Source: Neolewinella litorea
GTDB taxonomy: Bacteria; Bacteroidota; Bacteroidia; Chitinophagales; Saprospiraceae
Assembly (NCBI RefSeq): GCF_004803465.1
Contig: NZ_SRSF01000010.1
Location: 1-59,045, forward strand
Length of the DNA stretch: 59,045 bases
Direction: 5' to 3'
The notes beneath the pieces are model-generated. The model was not told the origin of the DNA. It was given only the letters and a program-made list of their open reading frames with translations, and did not search any database. Below, in pieces: positions 31,174 to 40,856 of the stretch. A program made the position numbers and the translations under genes. Position 1 is the first letter of the stretch; each line of letters begins with the position of its first letter.

Positions 31174-32684
31174 GCCTGACCACGTACGCTCCCACCCTGA
31201 CGGCCTGCTGCTTTGCATGGCTCCTTGCGCTGGCCGCCCCCGGATGCGCCAAGGAGGAACCCGCCGCGTTGATCGACCCGCCGGTCACGACTCCGGTCGA
31301 CACGACTACCCTGTCGGACGGACCCGTGGATTTTTCAGCCTTTTCTGATACCTACGCTGACGTGGCTTCGGCGGACCAGACGAGCCAGTGGGCGCACTAC
31401 AACGTGCACGATCCCAGCTACCTGGTCGACGGCGATTTCACCTACAGCTTCAATACCGACGTGGCCTTCGGGCACGAGATCCGGCCAGGCATTCAGATAC
31501 GCCGCAGCCTGAATCTGGTGGAATGGGAATTCCTGGGCTGGGCCTTCCCGGGCCTGCCTACACAGGGCGCCAATTTCATCCGCCGCAACGGCGGCGAACC
31601 CTTCGGCTCCCTCTGGGCCCCGTACAGCATGAAGGTGGGGAACGAATACCGCCTGTACTACTCACTTTCCTCGGCCGTCCCCCGACTGAGCGTCATCGGG
31701 CTGGCCACCGCCACCTCCCCGCGCGGGCCCTACCGGGAAACCGGACTGGTGGTGACTTCGCTGGACGACGGAACCGTACAGACCAACGCCATCGACCCGA
31801 CGGTGGTCGTGGATCCCTCCTCCGGGGCCCACTGGATGTACTACGGCTCGGCCTGGGACGGCATCTACCGCCTCGAACTGGACCCGGCCACGGGCCTGGC
31901 GCGCTACAACAACGACAAGGGCGAGCGCGTGGCGCAGCGGGGGTTCACGGGCAACACCATCAACGGAAACATCGAAGGGCCGGAAATAATTTACCACCCG
32001 GAATTTGATAAGTACTACCTCTTCATCGCCTACGACTGGCTGCAAACCAAGTACAACGTGCGCGTCGGACGGGCGGACCGTCCCGAAGGACCCTTCTACG
32101 ACATCGCCGGCCGCAATATGAACGAGCCCATCGACGACCTGCCGATGATTCTGGCGCCCTACCGTTTTAAGAGCCATAGTGGCTGGCAGGGCGTGTCACA
32201 TCCCGGCGTCTTCGCCCGCGACGGCGCCTTCTACATGGGCCACCAGGGCCGGCCGGGTGTCAACTCCTACTTCATGGTGATGCACGTACGCCAGCTGTTC
32301 TGGACCGAGGACGGCTGGCCGCTGGTGAGCAGCCAGCGCTTCGCCACCGAGACGGAAACCCCGGTGGAAGCCGCGGAACTGGCCGGCGACTGGGAACTGA
32401 TCGTCTTCGACTACCGCGTAGTGCCCGGCTACGCCGAGGAACAGGTTGCCGCCGATTTCAATGATGCACGGGACATCCAACTGGGTGCCGACGGAACCGT
32501 GAGCGGGGCCGTCACGGGCAGCTGGACCTACGAGGCGCCGTGGCTGAACCTCGACTACGAGAACGGCCGCGCCCGCGTGCGCGTGGAACGCGGTCGCGAC
32601 TGGGAAAATGAAGTAGCCACAACCATCCTTTTCACCGGCCTGAACGAAAATCATACCACCCTCTGGGGAAAGAAGATTCCCTAG
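31170..32684 (+). CDS. Endo-1,5-alpha-L-arabinanase-like lipoprotein, GH43, 504 aa
   Basis: The N-terminus carries a lipobox (LLALAAPGC, about residue 27). A GH43 five-bladed propeller follows: catalytic base Asp in NVHDPSYL, pKa-modulating Asp in NAIDPTVVV and proton donor Glu in NIEGPEIIYHPEFDKYYLFIAYDW. The C-terminal 110 residues (AAELAGDWELIVFDYRV...LGADGTVSGAVTGSWTYE) form a lipocalin-like beta-barrel commonly attached to endo-arabinanases in this family. It would cleave internal alpha-1,5 bonds of arabinan at the cell surface, producing fragments for SusCD. It overlaps the preceding gene by 4 bp, so the two are coupled. Confidence 0.88.
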   Translation: MSLTTYAPTLTACCFAWLLALAAPGCAKEEPAALIDPPVTTPVDTTTLSDGPVDFSAFSDTYADVASADQTSQWAHYNVHDPSYLVDGDFTYSFNTDVAFGHEIRPGIQIRRSLNLVEWEFLGWAFPGLPTQGANFIRRNGGEPFGSLWAPYSMKVGNEYRLYYSLSSAVPRLSVIGLATATSPRGPYRETGLVVTSLDDGTVQTNAIDPTVVVDPSSGAHWMYYGSAWDGIYRLELDPATGLARYNNDKGERVAQRGFTGNTINGNIEGPEIIYHPEFDKYYLFIAYDWLQTKYNVRVGRADRPEGPFYDIAGRNMNEPIDDLPMILAPYRFKSHSGWQGVSHPGVFARDGAFYMGHQGRPGVNSYFMVMHVRQLFWTEDGWPLVSSQRFATETETPVEAAELAGDWELIVFDYRVVPGYAEEQVAADFNDARDIQLGADGTVSGAVTGSWTYEAPWLNLDYENGRARVRVERGRDWENEVATTILFTGLNENHTTLWGKKIP

Positions 32685-32726
32685 CTTAGGTCCCCTGTAC
32701 CATTACCAAGATCCAAATCCGATATC

Positions 32727-34283
32727 ATGCAATCAATCCTTTACGCTACCCTGCTCACCCTCCTGCTGGGCGGATCCCTCGGGGCCCAACCAGTCGCCAT
32801 GCGCGCCGCGCCCCAGGAGGATGCCCCGACGATCAGTCGCCACATCTACGGCCACTTTGCCGAGCACCTGGGCCGCAACATTTACGGAGGCTTCTACGTC
32901 GGTGAGGACAGCCCTATCCCGAACACCAAGGGGGTGCGCAACGACATCATCGAAGCTCTCCGCGAACTGAAGATCCCCAACCTGCGCTGGCCGGGCGGCT
33001 GCTTCGCCGACACCTACCACTGGAAGGACGGCATCGGCCCCAAGGCGGACCGCCCCTCCATCCTTAACGTCTGGTGGGGCAACGTGAAGGAAGACAACAG
33101 CTTTGGCACCCACGAATTCCTGAACATGTGCGAACTGCTCAATACCGAGCCCTACCTCTCCGCCAACGTCGGCAGCGGCACCCCCCAGGAATTCGCCGAC
33201 TGGATCAAGTATACCAACCACCCGGCCGGCACCAGCCCGATGCCGAACCTGCGGGCGGAGAACGGCCGCGAGGAACCCTGGTCGGTCAAGTACTGGGGCA
33301 TCGGCAACGAAGCCTGGGGCTGCGGCGGCAACATGCGCCCGGAATACTACGCCGACCTCTACCGCCGCTTCGCCACCTACGCCAGCGACTGGAACAACTC
33401 GGACGGCATCTACAAGATTGCTTCGGGGGCCAGTAGCAGCGACTACAAGTGGACGGAGGTGCTCATGCAGAACATCCCCAAGAATCTGATCGACGCCATC
33501 GCCTTGCACCACTACTCGGTCATCGATTGGGGCAATAAGGGCCCCGCGAAGGACTTTACCGAGGAGCACTACTTCGCCATCATGCGCGAAGCCCTGCGGA
33601 TGGACGAACTTGTGACCAAGCACGTGGCCATCATGGACGAGCACGACCCGGAAAAAAAGGTCGACCTCTTCGTCGATGAATGGGGCGGATGGTACGACGT
33701 GGAGCCCGGAACCAATCCCGGCTTCCTCTTCCAGCAGAATACCATGCGCGACGCCATGGTCGCCGGCGCCACCCTTAATATCTTCAACAACCACGCCGAC
33801 CGCGTCAAGATGGCCAACCTGGCCCAGGCTGTGAACGTGCTGCAGGCCGTCATCCTGACCGACGAGGAGAAGATGCTCCTCACCCCCACCTACCACGTGA
33901 TGAAGATGTACAACGCGCACCACGACGCTACCCTCATCCCCCTGGAATTTGACTCCCCCAGCTACACCTTTGAAGGGGAAGAACTGCCGGCGATCTCCGC
34001 TTCGGCTTCCCGCGATTCGCTCGGCGAGGTACACATCTCTCTGGTGAATATCGACAGCCGCAAGGCCCACACCATCCAGCTCGACGTGTCGGCCCTCGAC
34101 CTGAGCAAGTTGAGCGGTGAGATTCTCACCTCCGCCGCCCTGCAGGACCACAACAGCTTCGAGGACCCCGAAAAAGTGCAGCCCGCTGCCTTCACCGGAG
34201 CCCGCCTCGACCAAGGCACCATTACCCTGGAGGTACCGCCCTTCTCTGTCGTCGTACTGTCGGCCGGCCAGCAAGCCCGTTAA
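32727..34283 (+). CDS. Alpha-L-arabinofuranosidase, GH51, 518 aa
   Basis: A signal peptide (MQSILYATLLTLLLGGSLGAQ) is followed by a GH51 (beta/alpha)8 domain starting ISRHIYGHFAEHLGRNIYGG and LRWPGGCFADTYHWKDGIGP. The acid/base Glu is in WGIGNEAWGCGG and the nucleophile Glu in FVDEWGGWY. A C-terminal beta-sandwich ends the protein. It removes arabinofuranose side chains or single sugars from arabino-oligosaccharides, with retention of configuration, in the periplasm. It is 42 bp after the GH43 gene and followed closely by another GH43. Confidence 0.95.
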   Translation: MQSILYATLLTLLLGGSLGAQPVAMRAAPQEDAPTISRHIYGHFAEHLGRNIYGGFYVGEDSPIPNTKGVRNDIIEALRELKIPNLRWPGGCFADTYHWKDGIGPKADRPSILNVWWGNVKEDNSFGTHEFLNMCELLNTEPYLSANVGSGTPQEFADWIKYTNHPAGTSPMPNLRAENGREEPWSVKYWGIGNEAWGCGGNMRPEYYADLYRRFATYASDWNNSDGIYKIASGASSSDYKWTEVLMQNIPKNLIDAIALHHYSVIDWGNKGPAKDFTEEHYFAIMREALRMDELVTKHVAIMDEHDPEKKVDLFVDEWGGWYDVEPGTNPGFLFQQNTMRDAMVAGATLNIFNNHADRVKMANLAQAVNVLQAVILTDEEKMLLTPTYHVMKMYNAHHDATLIPLEFDSPSYTFEGEELPAISASASRDSLGEVHISLVNIDSRKAHTIQLDVSALDLSKLSGEILTSAALQDHNSFEDPEKVQPAAFTGARLDQGTITLEVPPFSVVVLSAGQQAR

Positions 34284-34295
34284 CCCCGCCCGTCC

Positions 34296-35276
34296 ATGAA
34301 CCGTCTCGTCCTGCTTCCCCTCCTGATCCTCGCGTGCTGTCCTCCGCTGCGTGCCCAGGCCCCCGCGTCCGGTGGGGAAGCACCCGCCATCAACAACCCC
34401 GTGATCCGCGACAAATACACCGCCGACCCCGCCGCGCTGGTGTACCGCGATACGGTATTCCTTTATGCCGGTCACGATGAGGCGCCGCTCGACTTCCACT
34501 TTTACAAGATGAACGAGTGGCTGGTGTACTCCTCCACCGACCTGGTGAACTGGCAAGAGCACCCCGTCCCGCTACGGGTCAGCGACTTCGCCTGGGCCAA
34601 GGCCGACGCCTGGGCCGCCCAGGTAGCGGAGCGCGACGGCAGGTTCTACTTCTACGTCACGGTGGAGCACGCCACGGTGCCCGGCAAGGCCATCGGGGTG
34701 GCCGTCGCCGATCACCCCACGGGTCCTTTCCGCGACGCGATCGGCCGGGCGCTCATCACCAACGACATGACCAAAGCCACCGACATCAGCTGGGACGATA
34801 TAGACCCAACCGTCTATACCGACAACGACGGGCAGGCCTACCTCTTCTGGGGCAATACGGCCTGCTACTACGCCCCCCTGAAGGAGAATATGGTGGAACT
34901 CGCCGGGGATATCCAAGTGGTGGAGGGCCTGGAAGGCTTCACGGAGGCCCCCTGGATCCATAAGCGCGGCGACTGGTACTACCTCTCCTACGCCCAGCAC
35001 TTCCCCGAGAAGACCGCCTACGCCATGTCGCGCTCCATCCACGGCCCCTGGCAGTACCGCGGCATCCTGAACGAGATTGCCGGCAACTCTAACACAAACC
35101 ACCAGTCAATCATCGAGTACCGCGGGGTACCCTACTTCATCTACCACACCGGCGCCATCTCGCCCCACGGGGGCAGTTTTCGTCGTTCGGTGAGCATTGA
35201 CCGGCTGTACTACCGCCCCGACAGCACGCTGCAACGGGTAATTATGACCTCCGAAGGCATCCAAAAACAACCCTGA
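34296..35276 (+). CDS. GH43 arabinofuranosidase-like enzyme, 326 aa
   Basis: A signal peptide (MNRLVLLPLLILACCPPLRAQ) precedes the five-bladed GH43 propeller with the three catalytic acids in KYTADPAALVY, WDDIDPTVY and GFTEAPWIHKRGDWYYLSYA. The pattern DKYTADPAALVYRDTVFLYAGHDE is typical of GH43 exo-acting alpha-L-arabinofuranosidases or related xylosidases. It is probably periplasmic and removes terminal arabinose from imported oligosaccharides. It ends 1 bp before the next GH43 start, so the two are translationally linked. Confidence 0.9.
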   Translation: MNRLVLLPLLILACCPPLRAQAPASGGEAPAINNPVIRDKYTADPAALVYRDTVFLYAGHDEAPLDFHFYKMNEWLVYSSTDLVNWQEHPVPLRVSDFAWAKADAWAAQVAERDGRFYFYVTVEHATVPGKAIGVAVADHPTGPFRDAIGRALITNDMTKATDISWDDIDPTVYTDNDGQAYLFWGNTACYYAPLKENMVELAGDIQVVEGLEGFTEAPWIHKRGDWYYLSYAQHFPEKTAYAMSRSIHGPWQYRGILNEIAGNSNTNHQSIIEYRGVPYFIYHTGAISPHGGSFRRSVSIDRLYYRPDSTLQRVIMTSEGIQKQP

Positions 35277-35277
35277 C

Positions 35278-36288
35278 ATGCTTGGGTCACTACACCGCTT
35301 TTTACTGGGCGCCGGATTCGGTCTGGCGTTACTTTCTGGCGCGGCCGCGGGTGCCCAGGGCGTCGGCGAAATCCGTGTCCACGACCCGGTGGTCATCCGG
35401 GAAGCCGGTACCTACCACCTGTTCTCGACGGGTCGTGGTATCGCCCACTTCACCTCGCCGGACCTGGAGGAATGGACGGAGGTCGCCCCGGTCTTTCCCG
35501 AAAAGCCCGACTGGGCCGACGGCGTGGTGGCCGACTTCGGCAACCACATCTGGGCGCCTGACGTGGTGCGGCACGACGGGCGGTACTACCTCTACTACTC
35601 CGTTTCCGCCTTTGGTAAAAATACCTCCGCCATCGGGGTGGCTACGAGCACTACCCTGGATCCTAACGCACCGGATTACGGCTGGACGGACCACGGCATC
35701 GTGATCCGCTCCTACCCCAACCGCGACCTATGGAACGCCATCGACCCCAACCTGATCTTCGACGAAGGGGGGGTGCCGTGGCTTTCGTTCGGCTCCTTCT
35801 GGAACGGACTGAAGCTGACGCGCCTGGACTCCTCCCTGACCCGGCTGTCTACGGAAGAGGAGTGGCACACCCTGGCCCGCCGGGAGCGGAGTTTCGAGCT
35901 CGCGGACGAGAACCCCGGCGATGCGGCACTGGAAGCGCCCTTCCTCTTCCGTAAGGGCGACTGGTACTACCTGTTCCTTTCCTGGGACCTCTGCTGCCGC
36001 GGTGTCGAAAGCACCTACAAGGTGGTGGTGGGCCGGTCGGCCCGCATGGAAGGCCCCTACTTCGACCGCGACGGGAAGAACCTTTTCCACGGCGGCGGCA
36101 GCCTGGTGCTCAAGGGCAACGAGAACTGGTACGGGGCCGGGCACTGCAGTGTCTACGACTTCGACGGTACGGACTACCTGTTCTTCCACGCCTACGACGC
36201 CGCCGACAACGGGCGGCCGAAGCTGGGCGTCCGAACCATAAACTGGACCGCCGACGGCTGGCCTACCGTGGAACCCCTGGACCGATGA
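35278..36288 (+). CDS. Arabinan endo-1,5-alpha-L-arabinosidase, GH43, 336 aa
   Basis: After a signal peptide ending near AAAGAQ the GH43 propeller has the catalytic acids in IRVHDPVVI, WNAIDPNLIF and LEAPFLFRKGDWYYLFLSWD. The conserved HIWAPDVVRHDGRYYLYYSVSAFGKNTSAIGVATS block is characteristic of endo-arabinanases, as is SFWNGLKLTRL. It cleaves the alpha-1,5 arabinan backbone, probably in the periplasm. It follows the previous gene with a 1-bp gap. Confidence 0.92.
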   Translation: MLGSLHRFLLGAGFGLALLSGAAAGAQGVGEIRVHDPVVIREAGTYHLFSTGRGIAHFTSPDLEEWTEVAPVFPEKPDWADGVVADFGNHIWAPDVVRHDGRYYLYYSVSAFGKNTSAIGVATSTTLDPNAPDYGWTDHGIVIRSYPNRDLWNAIDPNLIFDEGGVPWLSFGSFWNGLKLTRLDSSLTRLSTEEEWHTLARRERSFELADENPGDAALEAPFLFRKGDWYYLFLSWDLCCRGVESTYKVVVGRSARMEGPYFDRDGKNLFHGGGSLVLKGNENWYGAGHCSVYDFDGTDYLFFHAYDAADNGRPKLGVRTINWTADGWPTVEPLDR

Positions 36289-36407
36289 TGCGCCTCCACC
36301 CGCCCGGCACCCTGGGAACCGAACACGGCACCCGCGGCCGCGCCCAAAAGAAACACTCCGGATTCGCCCCGGCGAACCCGACTACAAGAACCGTAAACCA
36401 CACCTTT

Positions 36408-38399
36408 ATGAAACCGATCTTCACCGCCCTCTCCCTGCTGCTCCTGCTGAGCGGGTGCAGTCCGAAAGTCCTGCACGGGCAAACCGCCGCCCGCACCCTG
36501 GAGCTGGACGCCGGCACCTCGCGGGCCCCAATACAGCCGACGATGTACGGCATATTCTTTGAGGACATCAACTTCGCCGCCGACGGGGGGCTATACGCCG
36601 AAATGGTGAAGAACCGGAGCTTCGAATTCACCCTGCCCAAGACCGGCTGGCTGGAACCGAATACCGACCCCTTCTCCCTGAATGCCCGCTCCGGCAAAAG
36701 CGACATCATCAAGACGGCCCGGGACCAAGCGAACGTGAACTTCCTGCGCGTGACCGTGAAGGGACCCGACTACGTGCTGCTGAACGAAGGATTCCGCGGC
36801 ATGGGCGTGAAGGCCGGCGCCGACTACGACCTGACCTTCGACGCCGCCGTGGGCGCGGGGGATATTCGCCAGGCTACCTTTGCCCTGATCGATACCGCGG
36901 GCAACGTACTCGGCCAGACCACCGTGGACCTGGCGGGCGCCGAGCGGAAGGAATACGCGGGCACCATCCGGTCGCGGGCCACGGCCGCCAAGGCCCGCCT
37001 GCGCGTCACCTTCACGGGGACCGGCGTGGTCGACCTGGACATGGTATCGCTCTTCCCGCGCGACACCTGGAAGGGGCGCAAGAAAGGCCTGCGCAAGGAC
37101 CTCGTGCAACTGCTCGACGACATGGACCCCGGCTTCCTGCGCTTCCCCGGTGGCTGCATCGTGGAGGGGCGTACCCTGGCCCGGCGCTACCAGTGGAAGA
37201 AAACGGTGGGCCCGGTAGCCGACCGGGAGTACCTGGTGAACCGCTGGAACACGGAATTTGACCACCGCCCCACCCCGGATTACTACCAGAGTTTTGGACT
37301 GGGCTTCTTCGAATACTTCCAACTGGCCGAGGACATGGGTGCCGAGCCCCTGCCCATCCTGAGCTGCGGCATGGCCTGCCAGTTCAACACCGGAGAACTC
37401 GTGCCCATGGACGAGCTGGACCCCTACGTGCAGGACGCCCTGGACCTCATCGAATTTGCCAATGGCGACGTGACCACCCCCTGGGGCAAGGTGCGCCGCG
37501 ACATGGGCCACCCGGAACCCTTCAACCTGAAGTACATCGGCGTGGGCAACGAACAGTGGGGCGAGGAATACATCGAGCGGTACAAGGTATTCAACGAGGC
37601 GATCAGCGCGGCGTACCCCGACATCGTGATCGTTTCCGGCAGCGGTCCCTTCCCCGACGGGGAATTCTTTGAGTACGGCATGCAACAGCTCACCGATCTT
37701 GGCGCCGAACTCGTGGACGAGCACTACTACCGGTCACCGGAGTGGTTCCGGGAAAACGCCACGCGCTACGACGACTACCCCCGCGACGGGCCCAAGATCT
37801 TCGCCGGGGAGTACGCCGCCCAGAGCGTGGCCATCGCCAGTCCGGACAACAAGAACAACTGGAACACGGCCCTCTCGGAGGCGGCCTACATGACCGGCAT
37901 GGAACGCAACGCCGACCTGGTCGTGATGACCTCTTACGCCCCCCTCATGGCCCACGCCGAAGCCTGGCAGTGGACGCCCGACATGATCTGGTTCGACAAC
38001 CTGGAATCCTACGGCACGGCGAACTACTACGTGCAGAAAATGTACGCCAACCACGCTGGCACCGACCTGCTGAGCGTCACCGAAGGGGGCGAGCCCCTGA
38101 CCGGCCGGGAGGACCTCTACGCCTCGGCCGTAAAGGATACCGAACGGAAAGAACTCTACCTGAAGGTGGCCAACACCGGGAGGGAGCCGCAGCGGCTGTC
38201 CGTCGACCTGAAGGGTGCCCGGGCGGGAGCCTCGGTGCGCGTACTTACCATGGCTTCGGACGACCTGGAAGCCGTAAATTCATTCTCTGCTCCGACCCGG
38301 TTGAGCCCGGTGGAAAGCACCGTAAGCCTGCAGGGGAACACCCTCGACGTAACGGTACCATCGCACGCCTTCGTGGTGTATACATTCACCCTCCAATAA
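36408..38399 (+). CDS. Alpha-L-arabinofuranosidase, GH51 with N-terminal carbohydrate-binding region, 663 aa
   Basis: From the ATG at 36408 the protein starts MKPIFTALSLLLLLSGC, a lipoprotein signal with cysteine 17. The open frame back to 36285 has no signal and overlaps the previous gene. Residues about 85-210 form a carbohydrate-binding jelly-roll (VLLNEGFRGMGVKAGADYDLTFDA). The GH51 barrel follows, with FLRFPGGCIVEG, acid/base Glu in IGVGNEQWGEEY and nucleophile Glu in PKIFAGEYAAQS. It resembles the Bacteroides Abf2 type found in ara operons. It removes arabinofuranose from polymers or oligomers, anchored to a membrane. It lies 7 bp before araB. Confidence 0.93.
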   Translation: MKPIFTALSLLLLLSGCSPKVLHGQTAARTLELDAGTSRAPIQPTMYGIFFEDINFAADGGLYAEMVKNRSFEFTLPKTGWLEPNTDPFSLNARSGKSDIIKTARDQANVNFLRVTVKGPDYVLLNEGFRGMGVKAGADYDLTFDAAVGAGDIRQATFALIDTAGNVLGQTTVDLAGAERKEYAGTIRSRATAAKARLRVTFTGTGVVDLDMVSLFPRDTWKGRKKGLRKDLVQLLDDMDPGFLRFPGGCIVEGRTLARRYQWKKTVGPVADREYLVNRWNTEFDHRPTPDYYQSFGLGFFEYFQLAEDMGAEPLPILSCGMACQFNTGELVPMDELDPYVQDALDLIEFANGDVTTPWGKVRRDMGHPEPFNLKYIGVGNEQWGEEYIERYKVFNEAISAAYPDIVIVSGSGPFPDGEFFEYGMQQLTDLGAELVDEHYYRSPEWFRENATRYDDYPRDGPKIFAGEYAAQSVAIASPDNKNNWNTALSEAAYMTGMERNADLVVMTSYAPLMAHAEAWQWTPDMIWFDNLESYGTANYYVQKMYANHAGTDLLSVTEGGEPLTGREDLYASAVKDTERKELYLKVANTGREPQRLSVDLKGARAGASVRVLTMASDDLEAVNSFSAPTRLSPVESTVSLQGNTLDVTVPSHAFVVYTFTLQ

Positions 38400-38406
38400 G
38401 TCACGC

Positions 38407-40113
38407 ATGACCCAAGAAAAGAACTACGTGATCGGCCTCGACTACGGCTCCGACTCCGTGCGGGCAGTACTGATTGATGCGGCCAACGGGACGGAGATTG
38501 CCTCCGAAGTGTACTGGTACCCCCGCTGGAAAGCGGGCAAGTACTGCGCACCCGCCGCGAATCAGTTTCGGCAACACCCGCTGGACCACCTGGAAGGACT
38601 GGAGCATACCATCCGGGGCGTCGTTGCCGCCGGCGGCGTACCCCCCGAGCGGGTGCGGGGCATATGCGTGGACACCACCGGCAGCTCCCCGGTACCCGTT
38701 ACGCGAAGCGGGACGCCCCTGTGCTTCGAGCCGGGAATGGAAGAGAACCCCAACGCCATGATGGTCCTTTGGAAGGACCATACCGCCATCGCGGAAGCCG
38801 AGGAGATTAACGAGCTGGCCCGCAGCTGGGGGGGTGAAGACTTCACCCGCTACGAAGGGGGCATCTACTCTTCCGAATGGTTCTGGGCCAAGATCCTGCA
38901 CGTGGTCCGGGAGGACGAAGCCGTGCGCGAACACGCCTACTCCTGGGTGGAGCACTGCGACTTGATGACTCACCTCCTGACCGGCCAGACGGACATCCAC
39001 GACCTCAAGCGGAGCCGCTGCGCCGCCGGGCACAAGGCCATGTGGCACGAGGACTGGGACGGGCTGCCGCCGGAAGCCTTCCTGGGCCGGCTGCACCCCT
39101 ATCTCGCCCAACTGCGCGGCCGCCTCTACCGGGAAACGTACACGTCGGACGTAGTAGCCGGCCACTTGAGCGAGCAATGGGCACGAAAACTCGGCCTCAC
39201 CACGGCCACCGTAGTGGCGGTAGGCACCTTCGACGCCCACGCCGGTGCCATCGGGGCAGGCATCACGGAAAACTGCCTGGTGCGGGTGATGGGCACCTCC
39301 ACCTGCGACATGATGGTGGCCTCGCGGGAGGTGATCGGCGAACACGCCGTGCGGGGCATCTGCGGGCAGGTCGACGGATCCATTATACCCGGCATGGTCG
39401 GGTTGGAAGCCGGTCAATCGGCCTTCGGCGACGTACTGGCGTGGTTCAAGTCGGTGCTCCTGTGGCCCACCAAGGAACTGCTCGCTGGCAGCCGCCTCCT
39501 CACCGAGGAACAGAAGCGGCAGCTGATGGAGGAGATGGACACGGAATTGATCGGAGTCCTCAGCGAGCGGGCGCGGGACATTCCCCTTTCGGACAACCTT
39601 CCCACGGCCCTCGACTGGGTGAACGGTCGGCGCACGCCGGATGCCGACCAGTCGCTCAAGAGCGCCATCACCAACATTTCCCTGGGCACGGGAGCTCCCG
39701 AACTGTTTAAGGCGCTGGTGCACGCCATTTGCTTCGGCTCCCGCAAGATCGTGGAGCGCTTTGAAGCGGAGGGGGTGCGGATCGACCGCGTCATCGGCAT
39801 CGGGGGCGTGGCGCGCAAGTCGCCCTACATCATGCAGACGCTGGCCGATGTACTCGACCGGCCCATCATTGTGGCCACCTCCGATTACGCCCCCGCCCTG
39901 GGGGCAGCCATTTACGCCGCGGTGGCGGCCGGACTCTACCCCGACATTCTCACCACCAGCCGGCAACTCGCGAGCAGCTACGAGGCAGAGTACCAGCCCG
40001 ATCCGGAAGCGGTGCGGCAACTCCTCCCCCTGCTGCGCCGGTACGAGGCCCTCGGCCAATTCGTGGAAGAACAGACCGCCTCGACTATCAAGGAGCAATC
40101 CCTGGCCGATTAG
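38407..40113 (+). CDS. araB: Ribulokinase, 568 aa
   Basis: This FGGY-family sugar kinase has the N-terminal phosphate-binding motif YVIGLDYGSDSVRAVLID, a CVDTTGSSPVPV segment, RSRCAAGHKAMWH and the family GIGGVARKSPYIMQTLADVLDRPI signature. It phosphorylates L-ribulose to L-ribulose 5-phosphate with ATP in the cytoplasm, the second step of arabinose breakdown. The length is that of AraB (about 560). The gene order araB-araD-araA is complete, and the set is cotranscribed with the arabinan enzymes. Confidence 0.96.
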   Translation: MTQEKNYVIGLDYGSDSVRAVLIDAANGTEIASEVYWYPRWKAGKYCAPAANQFRQHPLDHLEGLEHTIRGVVAAGGVPPERVRGICVDTTGSSPVPVTRSGTPLCFEPGMEENPNAMMVLWKDHTAIAEAEEINELARSWGGEDFTRYEGGIYSSEWFWAKILHVVREDEAVREHAYSWVEHCDLMTHLLTGQTDIHDLKRSRCAAGHKAMWHEDWDGLPPEAFLGRLHPYLAQLRGRLYRETYTSDVVAGHLSEQWARKLGLTTATVVAVGTFDAHAGAIGAGITENCLVRVMGTSTCDMMVASREVIGEHAVRGICGQVDGSIIPGMVGLEAGQSAFGDVLAWFKSVLLWPTKELLAGSRLLTEEQKRQLMEEMDTELIGVLSERARDIPLSDNLPTALDWVNGRRTPDADQSLKSAITNISLGTGAPELFKALVHAICFGSRKIVERFEAEGVRIDRVIGIGGVARKSPYIMQTLADVLDRPIIVATSDYAPALGAAIYAAVAAGLYPDILTTSRQLASSYEAEYQPDPEAVRQLLPLLRRYEALGQFVEEQTASTIKEQSLAD

Positions 40114-40144
40114 CAGCCACCCCAGATACCCAATTTACCCCAAC

Positions 40145-40840
40145 ATGGCTTACCAAGAACTGAAACGCGCGTGCTACGAGGCCAACCTCGAACTGAACGC
40201 CCTGGGCCTAGTGATCTACACCTTCGGGAACGTGAGCGCGGTGGACCGCGACCGCGGCGTCTTCGCCATCAAACCCAGCGGCGTGGATTACGACGCCCTG
40301 CGGCCGGAGGACATCGTTATCGTCGACTTCGACAACCAGATCGTTGAGGGCAACCTGCGTCCCTCCTCGGATACCAAGACCCACGCCTGGCTGTACCGCA
40401 ATTGGGAAGAGATCGGGGGAATCGCCCATACCCACGCCACCTACTCCGTCGCTTGGGCGCAGGCGCAGATGGACATTCCCATCATGGGCACCACCCACGC
40501 CGACCACCTCACCGAAGACGTGCCCTGCGCCGCGCCGATGCGCGACGAACTGATCCAGGGCAACTACGAGCACAATACGGGTATCCAGATCACCGACTGC
40601 TTTGCCGAGCGCGGACTCGACTACCGGGAAGTGCCGATGGTACTGCTCGGCAACCACGGTCCCTTCACCTGGGGCGACAGCGCCACCAAAGCCGTTTACC
40701 ACAGCCGCGTGCTGGAGGAAGTAGCCCGGATGGCCTACCTGGCCCGGCAGATCAACCCCGCTGCCCCCCGCTTGAAGGAGGCTCTCATCCGCAAACATTA
40801 CGAAAGAAAACACGGCCGCAACGCCTACTACGGCCAATAA
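40145..40840 (+). CDS. araD: L-ribulose-5-phosphate 4-epimerase, 231 aa
   Basis: This class II aldolase/epimerase has zinc-binding histidines in GIAHTHATYSVAWAQ and a third His in VLLGNHGPFTWG. The N-terminal GNVSAVDRDRGVFAIKPSGVDYDAL motif binds phosphate. It converts L-ribulose 5-phosphate to D-xylulose 5-phosphate for the pentose phosphate pathway. The length of 231 residues is exactly the usual size. It lies 31 bp after araB and 16 bp before araA. Confidence 0.96.
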   Translation: MAYQELKRACYEANLELNALGLVIYTFGNVSAVDRDRGVFAIKPSGVDYDALRPEDIVIVDFDNQIVEGNLRPSSDTKTHAWLYRNWEEIGGIAHTHATYSVAWAQAQMDIPIMGTTHADHLTEDVPCAAPMRDELIQGNYEHNTGIQITDCFAERGLDYREVPMVLLGNHGPFTWGDSATKAVYHSRVLEEVARMAYLARQINPAAPRLKEALIRKHYERKHGRNAYYGQ

Positions 40841-40856
40841 CCCCGCCAACTGAATT